A model generated the notes under the pieces. That model did not search any database and was not told where the DNA came from. It saw only the letters and a program-made list of their open reading frames with translations. A program made the position numbers and the translations under genes. From Desulfobulbaceae bacterium (lineage in GTDB: Bacteria > Desulfobacterota > Desulfobulbia > Desulfobulbales > Desulfobulbaceae), in contig JAAYIE010000080.1 in the NCBI GenBank assembly GCA_012744275.1, forward strand, positions 1 to 43,289: a DNA stretch of 43,289 nucleotides. The letters run 5' to 3'. This document shows positions 1 through 7,699 of this stretch, one piece after another. Numbering within the stretch: the stretch's first letter is position 1; each line of letters begins with the position of its first letter.

Positions 1-74
1 CTAAGCATGAACCGTATCATTGGCAGTACTTGGCACCAATGTATGAAATCCCGTTTATGGAAGGAGGAAAGGAG

Positions 75-1061
75 ATGAAAAATCAAAAATTACGCATACC
101 TGTCCTTGCCTGCACTGCACTGCTCTTAGCGATGCCAGCTTATGCTGAGATTGGGATGCATCCTGGTGACAGCAGGGAGGCGAGCATTGATGTGCAGCAA
201 AGCCCAGTGAATTTTTCTGCCCACATGGGGGTTGGCTATCTCAGTGGCGAGGCTAACGAACTGGTGTACGACGCGTTTACCGGCCACAAGATCAGTGAAT
301 TGCAATGGGATCTGGACGAGGTGTACATGTTCAACGCTGGTGCTTCGATTGCTCCACTCTCGTGGATCACTATTTCCGCAGACTTCTGGATCAATCTGAA
401 TAAGGGTAACGGTTCCATGGATGACTACGATTACATAGTCCCAGGCTATAGCGGTTACAGCCACTGGTCGCACCATGGTGATACGGATTTAAGCAGCGGC
501 TATATGTTCGACATCAATGTCGCTTTCACTTTTTACCGCGTGGGAGAAACCAGATTCAGCGGGCTGGTTGGCTACAAGCACGATAACTGGGAATGGGAAT
601 CCTATGGTGGCTCCTATGTGTATTCGAATACATTTCTGCACGATACTGTAGGCAGTTTTCCGGCAGGGGAGAAGGTCATCACCTACAACCAGTGGTTTGA
701 CGTGCCCTATATTGGCTTGGCCTTTGAGTCTGCCGCGGGCAGGGTCTTCTTCAAAGGCAGAGTCATTGCCTCACCCCTGGTTTCAGCTGGCGATGATGAC
801 ATACACCATCTCCGCAACCTGCGTTTTGAAGGCGATTTTGATTACTCCTCCATGTTTGGTATTGATATTGGTCTTGGCTACAGCTTAACTCCGAACCTCG
901 CCTTCACCGCGGCCTTCAAGTACCAAAAGTACGAAAAGGCGGACGGCGATACCGTGGTTACTGATCTGGTAACCGGTGCGAAGCAGTATTATGGCGGAGA
1001 TGTTGCCGGAGTGGATCATGCCTTATCCATGGTGTCCATCGGGCTGCAATACAATTTTTAG
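75..1061 (+). CDS. Omptin-family outer membrane protease
   Basis: Predicted 328-residue outer-membrane beta-barrel aspartyl-type endoprotease of the OmpT/Pla family, which cleaves peptides at the cell surface. Residues 1-24 form a signal peptide ending in AYA. The four catalytic residues of omptins can be placed: the Asp pair in SMDDYD (D117 and D119) and the Asp-His pair in DDIHH (D242 and H244). The protein ends in LQYNF, a terminal aromatic typical of barrels sorted by BAM. The ATG at 75 is preferred over upstream non-ATG starts because a strong AAGGAGG-rich ribosome binding site ends just before it and the signal peptide then sits at the N terminus. The gene stands alone; its upstream region is cut by the window edge. 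Family assignment is firm, substrate unknown. Confidence 0.9.
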   Translation: MKNQKLRIPVLACTALLLAMPAYAEIGMHPGDSREASIDVQQSPVNFSAHMGVGYLSGEANELVYDAFTGHKISELQWDLDEVYMFNAGASIAPLSWITISADFWINLNKGNGSMDDYDYIVPGYSGYSHWSHHGDTDLSSGYMFDINVAFTFYRVGETRFSGLVGYKHDNWEWESYGGSYVYSNTFLHDTVGSFPAGEKVITYNQWFDVPYIGLAFESAAGRVFFKGRVIASPLVSAGDDDIHHLRNLRFEGDFDYSSMFGIDIGLGYSLTPNLAFTAAFKYQKYEKADGDTVVTDLVTGAKQYYGGDVAGVDHALSMVSIGLQYNF

Positions 1062-1340
1062 CAGGTGTGGGATGCATGCGGGCAAGCCTCCAGCGGCGAA
1101 TCCTGCCCGTATACATTCCCCCAGATACTAGCCGCAATATTATATTTCATCCCCTTGCCCTTGCTTTGCAATTTTTACGGGACAAGTCACCGATTACCGC
1201 CAAATATTGGTGGAAACCAAGCAGTATTTGAGTGAAAAGGGCTTGCTGCAGCAAGCCCTTCTGTGAGCAGGCCGATAAACAAGTGCTGGGGAGGGCCTTT
1301 GATTCAGAAAAATCAAGCCGATGCGCGGGAGTGCGCTTCT
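1062..1340. other. Intergenic region with a perfect 24-bp palindrome
   Basis: This gap separates the convergent omptin (+) and plsC (-) genes. At 1237-1260 lies a perfect palindrome whose half is AAGGGCTTGCTG. No clear T-run follows on either strand, so it could be a weak bidirectional terminator or a protein-binding site. A weaker CGGGCA/TGCCCG inverted repeat lies near 1080-1110. I see no credible ORF. Confidence 0.5.
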
Positions 1341-2105
1341 CTACTCTTCTGTTTTTACGTCTTTATGATCAGGATTGGGCAATTGACTCTCGTGGAGGAG
1401 GCCTGCTACCGCCTGGTGCAAATCAATAGCGAGTTGCTGTTTGTCCTTGGCCTTGAAACCTTGGGTGGCTATAGGTGAACCGATGCGCAATACTATCTCT
1501 CCTGAGTTCGTCAGAATTTTTCCCTTGGGCAGCACCAAATGCGAGCCGTTGAAACCCACCGGCACAATCGGCACTCCAGCTTTAATGGCCAGGAGGATCG
1601 CTCCCGTTTTAAATTCTTTGAGACGACCATCGCTGCTGCGGGTACCCTCAGGAAAAATCAGTACTGACTTGCCGGCGGCAATCTTTGCAGCGGCATCATC
1701 CAGACTTTTCATGGCCTGACGGCCTTGGGATCGGTCGATGGCAATATAACCGACTTGCTGCATGGCCTGGCCGAACACCGGCAGCCTGAAAAGTTCCTTT
1801 TTGGCTATCCACCTGAAATCGTAAGGAAAATATCCCTGAAAAGCAAAGATGTCAAACTGGCTGGCGTGGTTACCGGCAAAAATATAAGTTTGCTTGGGAT
1901 CTATATTCTCCAGCCCCTCCATGCGTACCCGCACCTTGGCTAGCCTGCAGATGGATTTACCCCACCAGCGAGGAAACTGCTGAGCCTTCCATTCGGAGCG
2001 GCGCACCCACAGCATGTCGATCAAGGCAAAGAGGGAGACAAAAAAGGTGAGGATGGGCGCAAGGAGTAGCGTCAGCAAACCGCGCAGCGTCTGAAGTGGT
2101 GACAT
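1341..2105 (-). CDS. plsC: 1-acyl-sn-glycerol-3-phosphate acyltransferase (PlsC family)
   Basis: Predicted 254-residue membrane-associated acyltransferase that converts lysophosphatidic acid to phosphatidic acid in phospholipid synthesis. Residues 7-33 are a hydrophobic N-terminal segment. The acyltransferase block I, NHASQFD, supplies the catalytic HX4D pair (H80, D85). Block III is FPEGTRS (about 151-157), and block IV-like VPIVPVGFNGSH follows. Length is normal for the family. AGGG lies about 7 bases before the ATG. The gene is alone on this strand, divergent from the comF-like gene across a 400-bp gap. Some relatives act on other lysophospholipids or ornithine lipids, so the exact acceptor is inferred. 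Confidence 0.9.
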   Translation of the reverse strand: MSPLQTLRGLLTLLLAPILTFFVSLFALIDMLWVRRSEWKAQQFPRWWGKSICRLAKVRVRMEGLENIDPKQTYIFAGNHASQFDIFAFQGYFPYDFRWIAKKELFRLPVFGQAMQQVGYIAIDRSQGRQAMKSLDDAAAKIAAGKSVLIFPEGTRSSDGRLKEFKTGAILLAIKAGVPIVPVGFNGSHLVLPKGKILTNSGEIVLRIGSPIATQGFKAKDKQQLAIDLHQAVAGLLHESQLPNPDHKDVKTEE

Positions 2106-2507
2106 GATTTACCCTGAATTGAGATCTTTGGCCGTTTGCCGGCTATGGTAATATACAAGTTTTTGGGGGACAGATCCAAATTGGTTCTATCAGGAGCAGG
2201 GTTGAATGGCAAGAATGTCCTGACCAGGTACAGTATAACTGTATAGTAGTGTCCTGTGCGGTTAAATGGGTCTGTTATTACTCCGGTGGCTAAACAATAA
2301 AAGCGTCGAGCGCCTAAAAATTTTATCCTACTGTTTTATCGTCATCATTACATGACGGTTTGCAAGGTGCTTTAATTATTTAATCGTCGGAGCAATAACG
2401 AAACAGGTCTGCAGGCATACTCTTGATGGCTGAAGGAAGTTTATCAAAGTCGAACAAGGAGCGCGTTAACTGATTTGTTTACTGGGCAAGGAAGCTAAAA
2501 TAGCATC
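2106..2507. other. Divergent intergenic region with an inverted repeat
   Basis: This 402-bp gap lies between divergent plsC (-) and the comF-like gene (+), so it should hold promoters for both. At 2229-2243 there is a 15-bp inverted repeat, TACAGT-ATA-ACTGTA, which looks like an operator half-site pair; TATAGT at 2242-2247 overlaps it and could be a -10 element. I cannot place a convincing -35. No coding sequence is apparent. Confidence 0.4.
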
Positions 2508-3239
2508 ATGAGACGTTCTATTTCCGTTTGGCTGCATGCCTTGGCAGACCTTTTTTTCCCACCACAATGCCTTGGTTGCAGCACGGCATTGACTGCATCA
2601 ATCAGCCCGCTTGTTTGCCCGACATGTCAGGAATTTCTTCCCTGGATCAAAGCGCCGTTGTGCACCTGGTGTGGCGCACCCTTTCAAGTCGGTAGCAGCC
2701 ATTTATGCGGTGCATGTATGGCCCGGCCACCCGCATTTACATTGGCCCGCTCTCTGTTCCGCTACGAGGGTCTGATACGGGACGCCATTGTATCTTTGAA
2801 ATTCCAGGGAGATATGGCGCTGTTGCCCAGTCTGGAAGTACTATGCCGGCAATCCGCCCTTTATGCTGATTTCAGCGAGCCCGATTTCATCATCCCTGTT
2901 CCTCTGCACCCGCTTCGGCTGCAGGAACGTGGTTTTAATCAGGCTCTGCGTTTTGCTCAAGCTTGCTTTCCCCAGTGGCGGCGTAAACTGGCCCCATTTT
3001 TGCTTGTGCGTACAGTGCATACGCCACCGCAGACTTCCCTGGGGGGCAGCGCCCGGCGCTGCAACCTGCAAGGAGCTTTTACCATTGACGCCGACGTATG
3101 CCTCAACGGCAAGGCAATATTGCTCATTGATGATGTATTCACCACAGGTACCACGGTCGAGGTCTGCAGCCGGGAACTAAGCCGGGCAGGAGCCGCGCGG
3201 GTAGAAGTTTTTACCCTTGCCCGCAGTGTAGTAATGTAA
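2508..3239 (+). CDS. ComF family phosphoribosyltransferase-like protein
   Basis: Predicted 243-residue ComF/GntX-type protein. Four CxxC pairs in the N-terminal 70 residues (C21/C24, C37/C40, C52/C55, C67/C70) suggest zinc-binding sites. The C-terminal half is a type I phosphoribosyltransferase fold with the PRPP-binding loop ILLIDDVFTTGTT at about 204-216 and the conserved PVPLHPLRLQERGFNQ segment near 130-145. Relatives include ComFC, needed for DNA uptake in competent bacteria, and E. coli GntX; the reaction is unsettled. An AAGGAAG sequence lies about 15 bases upstream of the ATG, further than ideal. The gene stands alone, and an HhH protein resembling ComEA occurs elsewhere in the window (28041-28565). 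Confidence 0.88.
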   Translation: MRRSISVWLHALADLFFPPQCLGCSTALTASISPLVCPTCQEFLPWIKAPLCTWCGAPFQVGSSHLCGACMARPPAFTLARSLFRYEGLIRDAIVSLKFQGDMALLPSLEVLCRQSALYADFSEPDFIIPVPLHPLRLQERGFNQALRFAQACFPQWRRKLAPFLLVRTVHTPPQTSLGGSARRCNLQGAFTIDADVCLNGKAILLIDDVFTTGTTVEVCSRELSRAGAARVEVFTLARSVVM

Positions 3240-3264
3240 ACCCTCAATCCGCCTTATATATTGT

Positions 3265-4551
3265 TTACGCCTTGGTGGCTGCGCTAAGGGCCTGGTCAAA
3301 ATCGGCGATAATATCGTCTATGTGTTCCAAGCCAACAGAGACACGAATAAGCTCGGGGCGTATACCTGCTTGCATCTGCTGGGCAGCAGTCAACTGTCGA
3401 TGGGTCATGCTGGCCGGGTGAAGTACGCTGGTACGCACATCTGCCACATGCACCACCAGTCTTGCCAGTTTGAGGCTGTTCATGAAACGTTCACCCGCCT
3501 CAATTCCGCCCTGTACGCCAAAGGTGAGCACTCCACTTGCACCCTTTAGATAGCGTTGTGCAAGGGCGTAATTTGCATCGGTTTTCAGGCCGGGATATTT
3601 TACCCATTGAATGCGGGAGTCGGCAGCCAGCCATTCTGCCAGCCTGGTGGTATTGCTGCTGTGGCGCTCCATGCGTAGATGCAAGGTTTCCAGACCCAGG
3701 TTGGAAAGCCAGGCGTTCATGGGGGCCAAAACTGCCCCGATATCCCGGGTGAGTTGTACCCTCGCCTTGACGATGTAGGCGCTGTTTCCAAAACTCTCGC
3801 TATAGCTCAGACCGTGGTAGCTTGGATCTGGTTCGGTCATTTCCGGAAATTTACCATTGGTCCAATCAAACTGGCCCCCATCAATAATAACCCCGCCAAG
3901 GCTGGTGGCATGCCCATCAATATATTTGGAACTGGAATGCACCACGATATCTGCGCCGAACTCGATGGGACGGCAAAGATGCGGAGTGGGGAAGGTGTTG
4001 TCCACAATGAGCGGTATACCGGCCTCCCGGGCGATGGTGGTAAATTTGTCGAAATCAAGCACCTCGGTACCCGGGTTAGAAAGGGACTCCGCAAGGAGGC
4101 AGCGGGTGTTATCCTGAATGGCAGCAGCGATTTCAGTCGCTGGTGCGTGTTGATCCACAAAGGTGCAGGTGATGCCGAGTTTGGGCAGGGTTTGGGAAAG
4201 CAAGTTAAAGGTTCCGCCGTACAGGGCCTGGGTGGCAACGATGTGTTGACCGGCCTGGCAGATGTTCAACAGGGCATAGGTTATCGCTGCCTGTCCGGAG
4301 GCGCAGGCCAAAGCGCCAACCCCACTTTCCAGCATGGTCATTTTAGCTTCAAAGGCCGCAACCGTAGGGTTGCTGATACGAGTGTAAAAATGCCCGACTG
4401 CTTTCAAATCAAAAAAATCGGCGACGTTCTGGGCTGAATCGTAGGCATAGGTGGTGCTCTGCACTAATGGAACTACGCGCGGATCGCCGTTGGCAGGATC
4501 ATATCCGCCTTGAACAGCAATGGTTTCTAGTTTCCAATTTTTTGTCGCCAT
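3265..4551 (-). CDS. metY: O-acetylhomoserine aminocarboxypropyltransferase (sulfhydrylase)
   Basis: Predicted 428-residue PLP enzyme of the Cys/Met metabolism family. It would join sulfide to O-acetylhomoserine to give homocysteine for methionine synthesis. The N terminus carries the family blocks VVPLVQSTTYAY and FYTRISNPT. The PLP lysine lies in HSSSKYIDGH (K209), and the block GTEVLDF follows the SLSNP loop. Length matches MetY rather than the shorter MetB/MetC. A ribosome binding site AAGGA precedes the ATG by about 8 bases. The 128-bp gap upstream, after the L,D-transpeptidase gene, contains no recognisable SAM riboswitch. Related enzymes can use O-succinylhomoserine, so the acyl donor is inferred. 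Confidence 0.88.
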   Translation of the reverse strand: MATKNWKLETIAVQGGYDPANGDPRVVPLVQSTTYAYDSAQNVADFFDLKAVGHFYTRISNPTVAAFEAKMTMLESGVGALACASGQAAITYALLNICQAGQHIVATQALYGGTFNLLSQTLPKLGITCTFVDQHAPATEIAAAIQDNTRCLLAESLSNPGTEVLDFDKFTTIAREAGIPLIVDNTFPTPHLCRPIEFGADIVVHSSSKYIDGHATSLGGVIIDGGQFDWTNGKFPEMTEPDPSYHGLSYSESFGNSAYIVKARVQLTRDIGAVLAPMNAWLSNLGLETLHLRMERHSSNTTRLAEWLAADSRIQWVKYPGLKTDANYALAQRYLKGASGVLTFGVQGGIEAGERFMNSLKLARLVVHVADVRTSVLHPASMTHRQLTAAQQMQAGIRPELIRVSVGLEHIDDIIADFDQALSAATKA

Positions 4552-4679
4552 GGAATTATTCCTTGTATCAGTATGTATAAGATTACGTTGATAGAGCTGT
4601 TATGCCCATCCCATATTTATAAGTGCTCTCAGCGTCGAAACCTTGAAATCCTTGTGGCGCTCGCCGGGGCAGTATTGTG

Positions 4680-6446
4680 TTAGGGTGCAGGCGTATCGCT
4701 ACGTGTTTGATCAGATTGGGGCTGAGACACGGGTTGTTCAGGGACTTCTGCGGAAATCTCTTCAACGGGCTCAGTCGCAGGGTCAGGAATCAGCGCCTTT
4801 TGCAGCAGGGGCCGTGGCGGCAGGTTGAGCGCTTCAATCACAGCAGCATCTCGGCCATAGACGTCCGGGCTGAAGCTGACCCCGCCATCAGCATCTCCTT
4901 TGGCAGTGGTATAGAGCAGAAAGACTGGTAAAGGGTTTTTCAAAGAAATACCAGTGGTTTTTCCAGATTCGAGTATCAGATCAAAACGTTTGTCAGTGAC
5001 GCTATTACCAGGGTCATTGGCCAGAATCATGCGGCCCAAGTCCAGCGGTGACTGTACACGGATACAGCCATGGCTGAGGGCGCGGCTATTTCTGCCAAAG
5101 AGACTTTTACTCGGCGTGTCGTGCAGGTAGACATGGAAAGGGTTGGGAAACATGAACTTAATGCGTCCCAGGGCGTTGTCTGGGCCAGCGTCCTGGCGGA
5201 GAACATAGGGAAATCCCCTGGTGAGATAGCGGCTCCAATCAATGGTATTAGGGTTCACCGGGTTGTCCTGCAGGTCATAAACTTTCAAATTTTCCCTGTT
5301 TAAATATCCGGGATCTTTTAAAATTTTTGGAATGATTTCATTTTTCAACATGCCGGGTGGAATCGTCCAAGTCGGATTCAGCACCAGGTAGGTGATAGCT
5401 GAGCGAAACACCGGCGTCTGGTTGAACGGTTCGCCCACCATCACCCTGCTGCTCCAAAGCGTTTCGCCATTGTGACGGTAATGCAGTTGAAAGTCGGCTA
5501 TATCAACCAGCACTGCCGAAGCAGGCATGTCGTGCAAGGTCCAGCGAGTGCGCTCAAGATTGGCCCGAATTTGCTCAATGCGGTCTCCGATAGGCACGTT
5601 CATGGCCGCAATGGTGTTTTTTCCGGCCACCCCATCCATTTCCAGGCCATGGCGGCTCTGAAAACTCTGTACCGCCGAAGTGAGGGCCCCGTCGTAGAGT
5701 TTGCCAGCAGCTAGCTCTGGGGCAAGATCACCGCTAACAACAAGACGTTTTTTCAAGGCCTCCACGCGCTGACCGCTCATACCTGGCTTTAGGCTGAACC
5801 CGACCGGCACAGTTGGCATCTCACCTTGTTCGGCCCTTTTACTATACCGGGCAAGTCCTTGCTTCAGCAGCTGATAGCTGGGATGCTGCGGTGCACGTTC
5901 CCGCATGGCCTGCTCAACGTTGCCAGAGCGAATCAGGCCCAGGTAATAATCCACGTCAACTTCCGTGGACGGGCCAGCGGCGAGACCTTCCTTTTCCTCC
6001 ACATCGCGCCTGTCTACCTTGCCGTGTAGGATATGCTCACCCAAAAGGATCAGGGCATCGGAAAAGAGAATGTCTCTGTCCAGAGGCTGTTCCGTTCCGA
6101 TGGTCTCATCTGTTTCTGCCAGGGCGGCAGTGATGCTGTCCAGGTGATAATCGGCTGGATCAAGTCCTTCTTCGGCCGCGGCCATAACCGCCTTGTGCAG
6201 AGAAACAATTTTACCACGCTCGGACCACAGGGGTTGGAAGTCGTTTTTTCGGTACAGATCCAAAAGCGGCCCCATGGTGAACAGGGGCTCTGTACCCAAC
6301 TGCTGCGGTTCGTCAATATAGATATGCTCCAACCGCTGCTGGAGCGGAGAGACAGGATCGATTTGCGCCAAAGCCAATGAAGGCACGAGCAAAAGCAGAG
6401 CTAGAAAAAGTGCGTTTGCGGAGAAAGGTGTGGGTTGTTTATACAT
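4680..6446 (-). CDS. L,D-transpeptidase, YcbB/LdtD-like
   Basis: Predicted 588-residue periplasmic peptidoglycan cross-linking enzyme that forms 3-3 links between diaminopimelate residues. Residues 1-28 are a signal peptide. The middle holds a peptidoglycan-binding domain (about 220-285, with LKPGMSGQRVEALKKRL and the DGVAGKNTI motif). The YkuD catalytic domain follows (about 310-470), with nucleophile Cys461 in SHGCIRV. The reading frame extends upstream to 6602, but the ATG at 6446 is chosen because the signal peptide begins there; no strong ribosome binding site is seen. It lies downstream of the HlyD-like adaptor on the same strand and may share its transcript. The tail after residue 545 is proline- and glutamate-rich. 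Confidence 0.9.
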   Translation of the reverse strand: MYKQPTPFSANALFLALLLLVPSLALAQIDPVSPLQQRLEHIYIDEPQQLGTEPLFTMGPLLDLYRKNDFQPLWSERGKIVSLHKAVMAAAEEGLDPADYHLDSITAALAETDETIGTEQPLDRDILFSDALILLGEHILHGKVDRRDVEEKEGLAAGPSTEVDVDYYLGLIRSGNVEQAMRERAPQHPSYQLLKQGLARYSKRAEQGEMPTVPVGFSLKPGMSGQRVEALKKRLVVSGDLAPELAAGKLYDGALTSAVQSFQSRHGLEMDGVAGKNTIAAMNVPIGDRIEQIRANLERTRWTLHDMPASAVLVDIADFQLHYRHNGETLWSSRVMVGEPFNQTPVFRSAITYLVLNPTWTIPPGMLKNEIIPKILKDPGYLNRENLKVYDLQDNPVNPNTIDWSRYLTRGFPYVLRQDAGPDNALGRIKFMFPNPFHVYLHDTPSKSLFGRNSRALSHGCIRVQSPLDLGRMILANDPGNSVTDKRFDLILESGKTTGISLKNPLPVFLLYTTAKGDADGGVSFSPDVYGRDAAVIEALNLPPRPLLQKALIPDPATEPVEEISAEVPEQPVSQPQSDQTRSDTPAP

Positions 6447-6573
6447 GTGCCTGGATGGGTTCGATGGGGATTCGGAAAAATGTGGTTGGATCAGATTCAG
6501 CAGCATCAAGGATGTCGTACAATTTGCATGCTGTATTATATTGATATTGTTGGGAAAATTTCTAATGATGGTG

Positions 6574-7494
6574 TTATTGCCGGGTAAATTCCGTATAACC
6601 ACTCATACCGGGCAGCAGCTCCGGATGATCGCCAGAGATTTTTGCATAAATCTTTATTGTACGACTGACCGGATCAACCCGTGCACCCATGGAGGTCATT
6701 TCTGCCTGATAAATAGCGCCAGTTTCCTCAATCTGGGTTTGAAAGGTGGCACCGGGTTTGAGCCAGGTCATCCAAGTTGAGGGAACATGCACATGGGCCT
6801 CCAAATCGCGAGAATCCTGGATGAGCATGATGGGTGAGCCGGGTTGCAGGGTTTCATGAGCCTTGGCCTGTAGTTCCACCGCCTGGCCGTCAAAAGGGGC
6901 GGAGATTGCGCAGTTGGCCATTTTGGCTTCTGCTTCCGTAACCTTGGCCTGGGACAGGTCTTTTTCCAGGGATCCAATCATTTTTTCGGTGTAGAGCCCG
7001 GCATTAGCTTTGTTGGTGCCGTTGTACAGACGGAGTTTTGCCATGGCAACATCCCGTTCTGCAGCCAGTTCTCTGCAATCAAAACTGACCAGTAGCTGTC
7101 CTGCTTTGAAACGCTCGCCCTCCTTGACATGGATTTTGCTAATGGTGCCGTAGAGGCGGCTGGCAATGGAGGCCTCTTTGTTAGCAACCAGTAAAACCCG
7201 CATCCTTTGCTCAGCGGCTGGTTGACCCTGGCCCAAGCCGCCACCTGCAGCTGCTGGTTCGGTATGGGTATTACTACCGATATCTGTCTGGGCTTTTGCT
7301 GGCTCTGTGGCATTGTTTTTGTTGCTGAAGGCCTCTATCAAGGCATTCTGGGGCTTCTCAGGCCCAAGACCGATTGCGGCAGGAGGTTGTGCGTTCCCTT
7401 CTGTCGCCGACAGAACAGCCGGGGTCAGCAACAGAAAACAGGCCAAGGCGGCAAAGCACCATGGCGTTTGTCTTTTTTCAATGGGCATGTCCAT
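6574..7494 (-). CDS. HlyD/RND-type periplasmic adaptor protein
   Basis: Predicted 306-residue membrane-fusion (adaptor) protein. The N terminus (residues 1-30) is a signal peptide or membrane anchor, followed by a low-complexity Ala/Gly/Pro linker to about residue 95. A biotinyl-lipoyl-like half motif, GTISKIHVKEGERFKAGQLL, lies near 116-135, followed by a helical hairpin rich in Ala, Lys and Glu (about 140-195) and the second lipoyl half, ISAPFDGQAVE. Beta-barrel sequence follows to the end. No ABC, RND or MFS pump gene is adjacent, so the partner is unknown; it may work with an outer-membrane or envelope complex encoded elsewhere. A near-identical alternative start lies at 7488. Confidence 0.8.
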   Translation of the reverse strand: MDMPIEKRQTPWCFAALACFLLLTPAVLSATEGNAQPPAAIGLGPEKPQNALIEAFSNKNNATEPAKAQTDIGSNTHTEPAAAGGGLGQGQPAAEQRMRVLLVANKEASIASRLYGTISKIHVKEGERFKAGQLLVSFDCRELAAERDVAMAKLRLYNGTNKANAGLYTEKMIGSLEKDLSQAKVTEAEAKMANCAISAPFDGQAVELQAKAHETLQPGSPIMLIQDSRDLEAHVHVPSTWMTWLKPGATFQTQIEETGAIYQAEMTSMGARVDPVSRTIKIYAKISGDHPELLPGMSGYTEFTRQ

Positions 7495-7699
7495 TTCCAG
7501 AAGTTAAGATACGAAAACTTATCCTATTTTACGGAAAAGTGAAGGTGTGAGTGTCATTGCAGGCAATATTATAGGGTAGAAGTCGCTGTTTCGCCAGCCT
7601 GTGCCGGTTGCGAAGCGATTTCTTTGTCAAAAATTTACTCCGTCTGCTCTTCCCCGGTATTCCGACCAGCAGCACAGACAGTCACCTGCAGCCAAGGTC
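7495..7699. other. Divergent intergenic region before ydbH
   Basis: This 205-bp region lies between the divergent adaptor (-) and ydbH (+) genes and should contain both promoters. An AT-rich stretch, AATATTATAGGG, near 7565-7577 could supply a -10 element for the plus strand. I see no coding sequence or strong hairpin. The ydbH reading frame is open upstream to a GTG at 7601, so part of this interval could be coding if that start were used. Confidence 0.3.

Noticed and set aside
2425-2460. Possible fourth copy of the dispersed repeat before the comF-like gene
   Set aside because: Only TATCAAAG and AACAAGGAG resemble the core; the match is too short.
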